A stretch of 64,000 nt of DNA from Phocaeicola fibrisolvens (GCF_025567125.1 NZ_JAOQJI010000006.1:62001-126000), one strand, 5' to 3'. Positions 33,102-41,912 are shown, numbered from the stretch's first letter. A program made the numbers and translations. The notes: generated from the sequence alone by a model not told the origin.

Positions 33102-34721
33102 ATGCTTATAAAAGCTTTGAAATATAGCTTAGTATCACTCTTGTTACTGAACATGTCTTCATGTATAGAAAATGACATTCCTTATCCTTATATTGAGGGA
33201 GTGATTCAAGAAATTCAGGTGGAAGGAATGCAGGGGGAAGCCGTGTTCAATAATCAGGCTCGTACTATTGAACTTACTATAGGTGAGGATGCTTTTATAG
33301 ATAGTTTGCCAATTACAAAATTGGTGGCTAATACGGAAGCTTTAATTTATCCGGATTCAACCGCATGTATCAAGTATTCGGGTTTCCCTGAGTTTAGTTT
33401 TTCTTCGTTAAGTGAACTTCCTGCCAATGCCAATACAGCCATTAACTTTACAAAACCTGTAAATTTCTTGCTGAAGACTTATCAGGAATATTGGTGGAAA
33501 ATCACGGTGAAACAGGAAATAGAACGCACTATCGAAGTGGAAAATCAATCAGGTACGGCACCTTCTTTGGATTTATATAATCACATTGCTATTATTTATG
33601 TGACGGAAGATGCAGATTACAAAAATATCAAAATCAAAACCTTGAATTTGGAAGGTTCAAAAACTGTACTGGTACCTTCTGCGGAGACGGTGACAGATTT
33701 TACCCGACCGCGGGTGTTCAAGGCATATCGTAATGGTAGGTATATATGTGATTGGACCGTTGATGTGCAGAAATCCTCAGTAGCAGCTTCTGTAGAAAAG
33801 GTAAATGCATGGGCTACGAAGGCTTATGTGAGTGGCAGTTTTCGGGCAGGAAGTAAGTTGTCATTGGAATATCGTGTGAAAGGTGCGGATGTTTGGACCA
33901 CAGTGGACGAATCTGCCGTTACTGAGACTGGAACCACATCCTATTCTGCAGAGTTGAAAGGTTTGACTTCGGGTACAGATTATGAAGTTCGTGCACTTGC
34001 TGCTGGGACAGAAGGTGAAGCATATTCGTTTCAGACGGAAACAATTGTGACTCTTCCTAATATGAATTTTGATACATGGACTCAGAGTGAAAAAACATGG
34101 TATCCGAATCCGGTAGCCAATAATTATGATGACCCACAAGCTTATTGGGCAACAGGAAATGAAGGTGTGACTATTTATAAAGATCCGAGCACAGTACCAG
34201 TTACAGGAAGTGATGCATATAAAGGAAAAGCTGCAAAGATGTATACCTATGGAGATATATTATTGGTAGGAGCAGCAGCTGGAAACCTATTTATTGGGAC
34301 ATATAAGACGAATATAGGAAAGCCAGTTTCGAGTCCGTCATTTGGTCGTTCTTATTCGGGGGCTCGGCCCACTAAATTAAGTGGATATTATAAATATAAA
34401 TCAATGCCCATTACATATAATGGTACTGTTCCTGGCAATTTGAAAACTGACCAGTGCCATATTTATTTAAGATTATGGAATTCGGCCGATCGAGAGATTG
34501 CTTATGGTGAATTTGTGAGCTCCGAAACTGTTACCGAATATACAAAATTTGAGTTTGATATAAAGTATAGTGATACAGAATCGAAACCTGCCAAAATTGC
34601 GATTGTAGCTACTTCCAGTAAATATGGAGGAGATTTTGATGCCGATGGCAAAAAGGTTATTGGTCAGGTAGGTGATGGAAGTACTTTGTGGGTAGATGAA
34701 TTTGAATTAAGTTATGATTAA
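33102..34721 (+). CDS. PCMD-domain lipoprotein, operon gene 5
   Basis: 539 residues from ATG 33102. An upstream in-frame TTG at 33075 overlaps gene 4 and gives no better signal peptide. Seen: lipobox NMSSC (Cys21) followed by IENDIP. An N-terminal domain (about 30-150) differs from DUF4493 (VIQEIQVEGMQGEAVFN, a DUF4971/PKD-like beta fold at best guess). A second beta domain follows, then an Fn3-like segment (about 235-310, KVNAWATKAYVSGSFRAGS), then a PCMD domain (about 315-539) opening PNMNFDTWTQSEKTWYPN and ending TLWVDEFELSYD. Its PCMD is closely similar to that of gene 3, which points to duplication within the operon. Its stop overlaps the start of gene 6 by eight bases. Confidence 0.72.
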   Translation: MLIKALKYSLVSLLLLNMSSCIENDIPYPYIEGVIQEIQVEGMQGEAVFNNQARTIELTIGEDAFIDSLPITKLVANTEALIYPDSTACIKYSGFPEFSFSSLSELPANANTAINFTKPVNFLLKTYQEYWWKITVKQEIERTIEVENQSGTAPSLDLYNHIAIIYVTEDADYKNIKIKTLNLEGSKTVLVPSAETVTDFTRPRVFKAYRNGRYICDWTVDVQKSSVAASVEKVNAWATKAYVSGSFRAGSKLSLEYRVKGADVWTTVDESAVTETGTTSYSAELKGLTSGTDYEVRALAAGTEGEAYSFQTETIVTLPNMNFDTWTQSEKTWYPNPVANNYDDPQAYWATGNEGVTIYKDPSTVPVTGSDAYKGKAAKMYTYGDILLVGAAAGNLFIGTYKTNIGKPVSSPSFGRSYSGARPTKLSGYYKYKSMPITYNGTVPGNLKTDQCHIYLRLWNSADREIAYGEFVSSETVTEYTKFEFDIKYSDTESKPAKIAIVATSSKYGGDFDADGKKVIGQVGDGSTLWVDEFELSYD

Positions 34722-36930
34722 ATTGATAAATAAAAAGATGAGATACATCAGCAGCTTGTGCTTATTGATATGTTGTATATGGTTGAGTGGATGTCAGGCT
34801 GATGAGAATCTGCGTTCTGCGAATGAAACGGGATTATTAATAACATTGACCGACGAGTCGGACCATGCTTATGCGCGTACGATGCCATCAGCATTGGAAA
34901 AGCCTGTGGCAGATATGTTCCACTTGCGTGTGGCATATTCTGGAACAGACAATGTGGCTTATGATGATAAATGTACAGAGTCCATTTTGCTGAAGGAAGG
35001 TACGTATGATTTGACAGCTACTTATGGAGAGAATCCGGTGATAGCTTTGGATGCTCCTTATTATATCGGAAAACTGGAGAGTCAGGAAGTTGTGACGGGA
35101 CAGATGACTTCTGCCAATATTTCATGTACGGTAGGGAATGCATTGCTTTCAGTAATTTATAACGAGAGTGCCTTGAAAAAAGTATATGATACTTATTTTG
35201 TAACTGTATCAGTCGGCCAGGAGTCTGTAGATTTGGATGCGACTTCCGGGAAAAGTGCCTATTTTCAGGCAGGTTCTTCTGTAAGTTTGGTGTTTCATGG
35301 TCAGTTGGCTGGTACGGGCCAAGAAGTGTCTTATGATATTCCGGCACAAGAAAAATTTGCCAATATTCCTGCCAAAACGCATGTGAAGGTTACTCTTGGT
35401 GTGGATGAATCTTCGGTGTCATCAGGAGTGGGTATTTCGGTAGAGAAATTGGAAACAGAAACGGTCTCCGTAGTAGAAACTTTGCCCTCTGAATTTATGC
35501 CGAAGCCCAAGTTGGAAGCTGAAGGTTTTGTGAATAATGAGCTTTCATTTGCAGAAACAGAGAAAAAAACAGCGGTTATTCGTTTGAAGCTGGCTTCTCC
35601 TTTGCAGGACTTGAAGTTGAAATTCCATTCGACGGACGAGAAATTTGCAGGACTGGAGGCAGAGAAAGAGTATGTGTTGTCGAATGCGGAAGATAAGGCT
35701 GCGATAGAAACTGCATTGGGTATTGTATTGCCGGATATTGGAACTACAGAAGGAAGTCTTGACTTTACATCTTTGATTCCTCAGCTAATGACAGACAATG
35801 GTAATACGGTTTCTTCGACGATTGAAGTCGATGTGGAAGCGAATAATCGTTGGGCTAGTGAAGATGAGACTGTAAATCGAGTGTATACATTGAAATGTAA
35901 TAAGCCGGAATTTGATGTCGTTGTCAATCCTGATAATTTTTGGTGTAAAGAGTTTTCTATTGATGGTTGTAATATAAAAACAGGAGATGCTGAAACGATT
36001 TCCCAGAAACTTCAGTATCAGTATCGTCAAAAGGGAAGCGATGAATGGCTGAATTGTGGCCAGTTGGTTCAATTGGAAAATTATCCAACTAATAAGCAGT
36101 TTGAAGTGAGAGCTGTTTATCGTGAAGGTATTGTTACTGATCCTGTGGATGTAGAATTAGAAACGCCGCAACAATTACCTAATTCTGGAATGGAGAAATG
36201 GCATACTATTAAAGGAGAAACATTTAGAGTATCAGATAGTTGGTTCCAAAAGAAGACCTATTATAAATTTTATCCTAGTGCAGAAAGAGAGAGTGATGTT
36301 TGGTGGGATACGAATAATATGCGTTCTCAGGATGGAAATATTATTCTAGGTATGGGACATCCGGTATGTTTTGCTCCATGTGTAAGTTATTCTGAGGATA
36401 TTAAGCATGGAGGGAGTCGTTCTGCCTTAATTTATACTTCAGGACATGGTGGAGGATATGCTTCTACAGGAGAGATGCTTTATGTAAAAGGAGCTTTTGC
36501 TGGGAGTCTCTTTATTGGAAAATATTCATGGGATAATGGTAAGGAGAATTTTGTAAATGGACATACCTTTTCATCTCGTCCCACTTCATTAAAGTTTTGG
36601 TATAAATATGTACCTAAAAATCAAGATGCTTTTAAGGTCTGTATTGAATTGAAACATCAAGATGAAGTAATTGCTACAGGAACTTTTATTCCTTCGGTTA
36701 TTTCTTCTGAAACAGGGTGGCAAGAAGCTACAGTGAATGTGGTTTATGTAGATCATCCTAAAATAGCTACATCAGTTTGTGTGCAATTTTGGTCTACTAG
36801 TAAAACATCATTTAGTAATAGTGATTTTGATCAAAATAAGTCCATTTCATTTCCTATAATGGGTGATTGGAATGTTCATATTGGTAGTATGTTTTATGTT
36901 GATGATATCTCTTTGATTTACGACAAATAA
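34714..36930 (+). CDS. DUF4493 plus PCMD-like lipoprotein, operon gene 6
   Basis: 738 residues from ATG 34714, which overlaps the previous stop codon; ATG 34738 is an alternative that also leaves a full signal peptide. Seen: lipobox WLSGC (Cys27) followed by QADENL, close to the surface-export signals known for Bacteroidota lipoproteins. Strand GLLITLT and HAYARTM with Arg55 come next, then a DUF4493 body (about 55-260, TYDLTATYGENPVIALDAPYY), a middle beta domain (about 265-400) distantly like the C terminus of gene 2, a linker, and a C-terminal PCMD-like domain (about 485-738, PNSGMEKWHTIKGE…MFYVDDISLIYDK). It is the largest member. The 3' part is notably A+T-rich. Confidence 0.72.
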   Translation: MIKLINKKMRYISSLCLLICCIWLSGCQADENLRSANETGLLITLTDESDHAYARTMPSALEKPVADMFHLRVAYSGTDNVAYDDKCTESILLKEGTYDLTATYGENPVIALDAPYYIGKLESQEVVTGQMTSANISCTVGNALLSVIYNESALKKVYDTYFVTVSVGQESVDLDATSGKSAYFQAGSSVSLVFHGQLAGTGQEVSYDIPAQEKFANIPAKTHVKVTLGVDESSVSSGVGISVEKLETETVSVVETLPSEFMPKPKLEAEGFVNNELSFAETEKKTAVIRLKLASPLQDLKLKFHSTDEKFAGLEAEKEYVLSNAEDKAAIETALGIVLPDIGTTEGSLDFTSLIPQLMTDNGNTVSSTIEVDVEANNRWASEDETVNRVYTLKCNKPEFDVVVNPDNFWCKEFSIDGCNIKTGDAETISQKLQYQYRQKGSDEWLNCGQLVQLENYPTNKQFEVRAVYREGIVTDPVDVELETPQQLPNSGMEKWHTIKGETFRVSDSWFQKKTYYKFYPSAERESDVWWDTNNMRSQDGNIILGMGHPVCFAPCVSYSEDIKHGGSRSALIYTSGHGGGYASTGEMLYVKGAFAGSLFIGKYSWDNGKENFVNGHTFSSRPTSLKFWYKYVPKNQDAFKVCIELKHQDEVIATGTFIPSVISSETGWQEATVNVVYVDHPKIATSVCVQFWSTSKTSFSNSDFDQNKSISFPIMGDWNVHIGSMFYVDDISLIYDK

Positions 36931-36936
36931 GGAAGA

Positions 36937-37635
36937 ATGATGAGAAAGAAAATACTATATATTTTATCCGGAATCCTCTTGTTGGCAGGTTGTCGGCAGG
37001 AGAATCTGACTGTTCCTTCTGGAGAAGGATACTTGTCGGTAGGGAATATTGAATTGCAGGCGCAGACTATCACTGAGATTGCATCTCGTGCAGTAGACGC
37101 AACTTTACTTGTGGAATTGTGGAAAGGAGGAGTAAAGGTACGTGAACTCTCGGTCGATGAAATGCAGAATAAGATTGAGTTGGATGCTGCTGATGATTAT
37201 ACATTGAAAGTATATAGTTCGAATTATGGTGAAGAGACGAGCTGGGGAAATGCAGACAAAGGAGAACCGGTCTATTATAAGGAAGTGCCTTTTAGAGTGA
37301 AGGAGGGAGAAACTACTTCCTTGAAAATACAGGTTCCCATGATTGATTTTGCAGTTTGTCTGGATTTGTCGAATGTAACAGGTGAGTGGCTGAGTGAGTA
37401 TAACTTTACGGTGACCTCTGGTGGAAGATCTGTATCACTGAAGGATGGGGAAACAGCTTATTTTCCGTATGCTGAAGGAGTATTTTTCACTTATCAGTTG
37501 GATGTAACGAATACGGATTCAGAATCCAATACGCAATCAGGCAGTTGGGGAAACAAGGACGGTCAGACGGTGAATATAAATACATTGTATACGATATCTT
37601 ATAATTGGTCCACTCGGTCATTGGTAGTAAATTAA
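36937..37635 (+). CDS. DUF4493-type lipoprotein, operon gene 7
   Basis: 232 residues. Seen: lipobox LLAGC (Cys19) followed by RQENLT, strand GYLSVGN and EIASRAVDA with Arg51. A single DUF4493-like body follows (LLVELWKGGVKVRELS, DDYTLKVYSSNYGEE, YKEVPFRVKEGETTSLKIQVPMIDFAVCLDLSN), ending in TLYTISYNWSTRSLVVN. Known: DUF4493, function unassigned. Six bases follow gene 6. A terminator lies 26 bases downstream, so this is the last gene. As the shortest member with nothing beyond the DUF4493 unit it is the candidate minimal subunit. Confidence 0.72.
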   Translation: MMRKKILYILSGILLLAGCRQENLTVPSGEGYLSVGNIELQAQTITEIASRAVDATLLVELWKGGVKVRELSVDEMQNKIELDAADDYTLKVYSSNYGEETSWGNADKGEPVYYKEVPFRVKEGETTSLKIQVPMIDFAVCLDLSNVTGEWLSEYNFTVTSGGRSVSLKDGETAYFPYAEGVFFTYQLDVTNTDSESNTQSGSWGNKDGQTVNINTLYTISYNWSTRSLVVN

Positions 37636-37661
37636 AAATTGACCGAGACATTGTTTTAAAG

Positions 37662-37701
37662 ATCTCCTTATTCTTCTGAAGGGAATAGGGAGATTTTTTT
37701 T
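37662..37701 (+). terminator. Terminator of the DUF4493/PCMD operon
   Basis: ATCTCCTTATTC / GAATAGGGAGAT stem (one G-T pair) followed by eight T, 26 bases after the last stop codon. Confidence 0.85.
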
Positions 37702-37736
37702 ATCAGGTTTAAGACAAGAATCTATAGAAATAAAAA

Positions 37737-37770
37737 CGGGTGAAACTTGAATTTCTTCAAACTTCACCCG
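37737..37770 (-). terminator. Terminator of the second gdhA
   Basis: CGGGTGAA and TTCACCCG arms with a further TTGAA/TTCAA pairing. Read on the minus strand it is followed by TTTTTATTTC. It begins 26 bases after the gdhA stop codon. Confidence 0.75.
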
Positions 37771-37795
37771 AATTGTTATGCGGTAAGAATAAATA

Positions 37796-39130
37796 TTATA
37801 CAATACCTTGAGCCATCATGGCGTTGGCCACTTTCATGAATCCAGCTACGTTGGCACCTTTTACATAGTTGATATAACCGTCGGGTTCCGTACCGTATTT
37901 CACGCATGCTTCATGGATATTCTTCATGATGCTCTTCAACTTTTCGTCTACTTCTTCTTGTGTCCAGCTCAGCTTGATGGAGTTCTGTGTCATTTCCAGA
38001 CCGGATACAGATACACCGCCTGCATTGGCTGCTTTACCCGGAGCGTAAAGAATTTTAGCTTCTTGGAATACGCGGATGGCTTCTGGAGTAGAAGGCATGT
38101 TGGCTCCTTCGGATACAGCAAACACTCCGTTGGCAATCAAGGCTTTCGCATCGTCACCGTTAATTTCATTCTGAGTGGCAGAAGGAAGGGCGATGTCGGC
38201 TTTTTCATTCCATGGACGTGCACCTGCTACGTACTTGCAGCCGTATTTCTCTGCATATTCACGGATACGTCCGCGGTAGAGGTTCTTCAGTTCCATGATG
38301 TAGTCCAGTTTCTCGCGGTCGATGCCGTCCGGGTCGTAGATGTAACCGTCGGAGTCGGACATGGTGACAACTTTGGCTCCCAACTGAATCAGTTTTTCTA
38401 CGGTGTATTGTGCTACGTTACCAGAACCAGACACCAAACAAGTCTTACCCTTGATATCGATGTTACGGGTTTTCAGCATTTCGAGCAGGAAGTAGATGTT
38501 ACCATAACCGGTAGCTTCTGGACGGATGAGTGAACCACCGAATTCACGGCCTTTACCCGTCAGTACGCCGCTGAACTCGCGGGTCAGTTTCTTGTACATA
38601 CCGAACATATAGCCAACTTCGCGACCGCCTACGCCGATATCACCGGCAGGAACGTCGGTTTCAGGACCGATGTGACGCCATAATTCCAGCATGAAAGCCT
38701 GGCAGAAACGCATTACTTCAGCATTGGACTTACCACGTGGAGAGAAATCGGAACCACCTTTACCACCACCCATCGGAAGGGTAGTCAGTGAGTTCTTGAA
38801 GGTCTGTTCGAAAGCCAGGAACTTCAGGATTCCCAGGTTTACGGAACTATGAAAACGGATACCACCTTTGTACGGGCCAATGGCGTTGTTGTGTTGTACG
38901 CGGTAACCCATGTTGGTGCGGATGTTGCCCTTGTCGTCCATCCAAGTGACACGAAACTGATATACGCGGTCAGGAATACACAGGCGTTCAATCAAATTGA
39001 CTTTATCGAATTCAGGATGTTTGTTGTATTCCTCTTCGATGGTTCCTAACACTTCTTCTACTGCCTGATGATACTCAGGTTCATTGGGGAATCTTCTTTT
39101 CAGATCTTCCAGAACTTTCGCTGCATTCAT
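37796..39130 (-). CDS. gdhA: Glutamate dehydrogenase, family I (second copy)
   Basis: 444 residues. Seen: the same motifs as the copy at 14581-15918 in the same order (GPYKGGIRFHSS, LPMGGGKGGSDFSP, PAGDIGVGGREVGYMFG, C-terminal GANVAGFMKVANAMMAQG), but with a different Rossmann loop, LVSGSGNVAQYTVEKL instead of VAISGFGNVAWGAA, and a different pre-nucleotide-binding stretch. Known: Bacteroides species carry both an NAD(P)H dual-specificity GDH and an NADH-preferring GDH, regulated oppositely by ammonia and peptides. Inferred: the two copies here probably represent that pair. The sequence difference sits where coenzyme choice is made, but assigning which is which by eye is unsafe. Own promoter and terminator. 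Confidence 0.93.
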   Translation of the reverse strand: MNAAKVLEDLKRRFPNEPEYHQAVEEVLGTIEEEYNKHPEFDKVNLIERLCIPDRVYQFRVTWMDDKGNIRTNMGYRVQHNNAIGPYKGGIRFHSSVNLGILKFLAFEQTFKNSLTTLPMGGGKGGSDFSPRGKSNAEVMRFCQAFMLELWRHIGPETDVPAGDIGVGGREVGYMFGMYKKLTREFSGVLTGKGREFGGSLIRPEATGYGNIYFLLEMLKTRNIDIKGKTCLVSGSGNVAQYTVEKLIQLGAKVVTMSDSDGYIYDPDGIDREKLDYIMELKNLYRGRIREYAEKYGCKYVAGARPWNEKADIALPSATQNEINGDDAKALIANGVFAVSEGANMPSTPEAIRVFQEAKILYAPGKAANAGGVSVSGLEMTQNSIKLSWTQEEVDEKLKSIMKNIHEACVKYGTEPDGYINYVKGANVAGFMKVANAMMAQGIV

Positions 39131-39203
39131 AATTTAAAAGATTATCTGTCTTATTTATTGGTTTGATTAATCAGGTTAATCGTCATTCGATTGTTTGATG
39201 TGC

Positions 39204-39211
39204 CAAAAATA
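39204..39211 (-). promoter_or_regulatory. Promoter of the second gdhA
   Basis: TATTTTTG on the minus strand matches TAnnTTTG. TTGC lies about 20 bases upstream. Leader about 65 bases. Confidence 0.5.
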
Positions 39212-39296
39212 TAGATAAAATTTCTTTCATGCAACAATAAATCAAGAAAAGTGAGTAAGAGGTGTCAAAAATATTCTTTTAGTAACTTATTTGTGT

Positions 39297-39476
39297 TTAT
39301 TTGTTTCTGTTTTTAAGCGACTTGATAACAGGTATAAATACTAGGGCTCCTGAAATAAGTATCATGACGATGAGCGGACCGTCTATCTTAGGGGCGGATG
39401 TGAGGACCAGAAAGCAAAGGGCGGCCCAGCAGAGGGTCAGAACGACACATTGGGTGTGGTTGAGCGGTTTTCTCAT
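39297..39476 (-). CDS. Small two-helix membrane protein
   Basis: 59 residues, just under usual length cut-offs. Seen on the minus strand: ATG at 39474-39476, stop TAA at 39297-39299. The protein starts MRKPLNHTQCVVLTLCW and has two hydrophobic stretches, about residues 10-27 (CVVLTLCWAALCFLVLTS) and 33-50 (GPLIVMILISGALVFIPV), with a basic tail (KSLKNRNK). This is a helical hairpin with both ends rich in positive charge, so probably both inside. Neighbour: about 107 bases downstream of the malic enzyme gene on the same strand, separated by a long hairpin. I do not recognise a family and assign no function. A plus-strand frame over the same bases lacks this hydrophobic pattern. Confidence 0.6.
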   Translation of the reverse strand: MRKPLNHTQCVVLTLCWAALCFLVLTSAPKIDGPLIVMILISGALVFIPVIKSLKNRNK

Positions 39477-39500
39477 AGCTGTAAGTTGGAAATAAATGAT

Positions 39501-39560
39501 ACACGGAGGAACAGACGGGCAAGGGAATCTGCAGGTTTCCTTGCGGCTGTACCTCCGTGT
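39501..39560 (-). terminator. Long hairpin downstream of malic enzyme
   Basis: ACACGGAGG / CCTCCGTGT outer arms, then ACAG / CTGT and GCAAGGGAA / TTTCCTTGC inner arms, about 22 paired bases in all. It lies 24 bases after the malic enzyme stop codon. No T-run follows, so it may protect the mRNA 3' end rather than terminate efficiently. Confidence 0.55.
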
Positions 39561-39583
39561 GGGTTTAATGGATTATGAAACGC

Positions 39584-41869
39584 TTATTGCGCTTTTTTCT
39601 TTTTGTCGACGATGGCATCGATGCAGGCAATGGCGGTGATGTTGACAATGTCGCGCACGGAGCTTTCGATGTCGGTGAAGTGAATCGGTTTGTTCAATCC
39701 CATCTGAATCGGGCCGATGACCTCCGTCTCACTCATGCTTTGGATGAGCTGGTAGGTGGCGTTGGCTGAACTCAGGTTCGGGAATACCAGTGTGTTCACT
39801 TCCTTGCCTTTCAGGCGGGTGAAAGGATATTTCTCGTCACGGAGTGCATTGTTCAAGGCAAATTTCACTTGCATTTCGCCGTCGATAGCCAAGTCGGGGT
39901 ATTCCTGATGGAGCTGGTTCACAGCTTCGTGTACCTTGGCTGGGCTACCTTCGGTATCGGAACCGAAGTTGGAGTAGGACAGCATGGCCATCACGGGTTC
40001 CTGATTGAAGAAACGTACGGCTTTGGCTGACAGCTTGGCAATGTCAATCAGGGTATCGGTATCCGGATGACGGTTAATCAGGGTGTCGGCAATGAAATAG
40101 GTGCCTTTCTTGGAATTTAGGATGTGCATGGTACCGAAATGTTTGTATCCCGGCTGGATGCCGATGACTTCCTTGGCTACCTTGATGGTGTTGGAATACT
40201 TGGTGTATAGTCCGGTAACAAATGCATCGGCTTCACCGGTTTCTACCATCATCATACCGAAGTAGTTGCGTTCGAACATCTTGTCGTTGGCTTCCTGGAA
40301 GTTGGCACCTTCACGGGCCCGTTTTTCGCAAAGGATGCGGGCATAGCGTTCGCGACGTTCGGCTTCGCGGTCGTGACGCAGGTTGACGATTTCAATGCCT
40401 TCCAGATTCAGATCGAGTTCTTTGGCCAGTTTTTCGATGCGTTCTTCGTTGCCCAGCAGAATCGGGTGGCAGATACCTTCGGCCTTGGCTTCCACGGCAG
40501 CTTTCAACATATTGGGGTGGATGCCTTCAGCAAAGACCACACGCTGTGGGTTATGGCGGGCAGTCTCATACAGCTGGCGGGTCAGTTTGTTCTCTTGTCC
40601 CATCAGCTCTTTCAGGCGGTTCTTATATTCGTCCCAGTCGGTAATCTGTTTGCGGGCTACGCCGGATTCCATGGCAGCTTTGGCTACGGCCATGGAGACT
40701 TCGGTAATCAGGCGCGGGTCTACCGGTTTTGGGATGAAATATTCCGGTCCGAAAGTCAGGTTGTTCACATGGTAAGCTTCGTTGACCACGTCGGGCACCG
40801 GTTTCTTGGCCAGTCCGGCGATGGCACGTACGGCAGCCAGTTTCATTTCTTCATTGATGGCAGTGGCACGGGTGTCGAGGGCACCACGGAAAATGTAGGG
40901 GAATCCGATGACATTGTTGATTTGGTTCGGATAGTCGGAACGTCCGGTAGACATCAATACGTCCGGGCGGGAAGCCATGGCATCTTCGTAGGAAATTTCC
41001 GGAGTCGGGTTGGCCAAGGCGAAGACAATCGGATGAGAGGCCATGCTGCGCACCATATCTTGTGTCAGGACATTGCCTTTGGACAGCCCGAGGAATACAT
41101 CGGCACCTTTAATGGCTTCTGCCAAGGTGTGGATGTCGGTACGGTCGGTCGCAAAGAATTTTTTCTGTTCGTTGAGGTCGGTACGTTGCTTGGAGATGAC
41201 TCCTTTGCTGTCAATCATAACAATGTTTTCCAAACGGGCACCGAGTGAGACGTAGAGTTTCGTACAAGATACGGCAGAAGCACCGGCTCCATTGACCACG
41301 ATTTTTACGTCTTCAATCTTTTTTCCTGCCACTTCCAAGGCATTCAACAAGCCGGCACTGGAGATGATAGCTGTACCATGCTGGTCGTCATGCATTACCG
41401 GAATGTCCAGTTCTTCTTTCAAACGCTGTTCTATCTTGAAGCACTCAGGAGCCTTGATGTCTTCCAAGTTGATACCTCCGAAAGTTGGGGCAATGGCCTT
41501 TACGGCTTCAATGAATTTATCCGGATCTTTTTCGTTTACCTCGATGTCGAATACGTCGATGCCTGCATAGATTTTAAACAGCAGACCTTTTCCTTCCATG
41601 ACAGGTTTTCCACTCATGGCGCCGATGTCACCCAATCCCAATACGGCGGTTCCATTGGAAATTACGGCCACCAAGTTACCTTTGTCGGTATAATCGTAGG
41701 CCGTATCCGGATTTTTTTGGATTTCCAGACAGGGTTCTGCTACTCCAGGAGAGTAGGCCAATGACAAATCCCTCTGTGTCTGATAGGGTTTGGTGGGGAC
41801 TACTTCGATTTTCCCCGGTTTGCCTTGCGAATGGTAGAGCAAAGCAGCTTCTTTTGTTATTTTTGTCAT
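39584..41869 (-). CDS. maeB: NADP-type malic enzyme with C-terminal phosphotransacetylase-like domain
   Basis: 761 residues from ATG 41869. A longer frame to 42007 would add 46 residues that cover the promoter. Known: MaeB decarboxylates malate oxidatively to pyruvate, and its C-terminal phosphotransacetylase-like domain is thought to be regulatory (acetyl-CoA). Seen: malic domain (about 1-150, LSLAYSPGVAEPCLEI and GLGDIGAMSGKPVMEGK), NAD(P)-binding domain (about 155-420, HDDQHGTAIISSAGLLNAL and VNGAGASAVSCTKLY), and PTA-like domain (about 430-761, RVVFAEGIHPNMLKAA to LVFPNLSSANATYQL). The order and length match the large MaeB type. Promoter at 41913-41920. Confidence 0.93.
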   Translation of the reverse strand: MTKITKEAALLYHSQGKPGKIEVVPTKPYQTQRDLSLAYSPGVAEPCLEIQKNPDTAYDYTDKGNLVAVISNGTAVLGLGDIGAMSGKPVMEGKGLLFKIYAGIDVFDIEVNEKDPDKFIEAVKAIAPTFGGINLEDIKAPECFKIEQRLKEELDIPVMHDDQHGTAIISSAGLLNALEVAGKKIEDVKIVVNGAGASAVSCTKLYVSLGARLENIVMIDSKGVISKQRTDLNEQKKFFATDRTDIHTLAEAIKGADVFLGLSKGNVLTQDMVRSMASHPIVFALANPTPEISYEDAMASRPDVLMSTGRSDYPNQINNVIGFPYIFRGALDTRATAINEEMKLAAVRAIAGLAKKPVPDVVNEAYHVNNLTFGPEYFIPKPVDPRLITEVSMAVAKAAMESGVARKQITDWDEYKNRLKELMGQENKLTRQLYETARHNPQRVVFAEGIHPNMLKAAVEAKAEGICHPILLGNEERIEKLAKELDLNLEGIEIVNLRHDREAERRERYARILCEKRAREGANFQEANDKMFERNYFGMMMVETGEADAFVTGLYTKYSNTIKVAKEVIGIQPGYKHFGTMHILNSKKGTYFIADTLINRHPDTDTLIDIAKLSAKAVRFFNQEPVMAMLSYSNFGSDTEGSPAKVHEAVNQLHQEYPDLAIDGEMQVKFALNNALRDEKYPFTRLKGKEVNTLVFPNLSSANATYQLIQSMSETEVIGPIQMGLNKPIHFTDIESSVRDIVNITAIACIDAIVDKKKKAQ

Positions 41870-41912
41870 AATTTCTTCGTTTTTTAGGTATTTCAAAGAA
41901 TAAAGCGTTGCG

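Noticed and set aside
39301..39495. 64-codon plus-strand frame opposite the small membrane protein
   Set aside because: It has no hydrophobic pattern or motif, whereas the minus-strand frame over the same bases encodes a clean two-helix protein.
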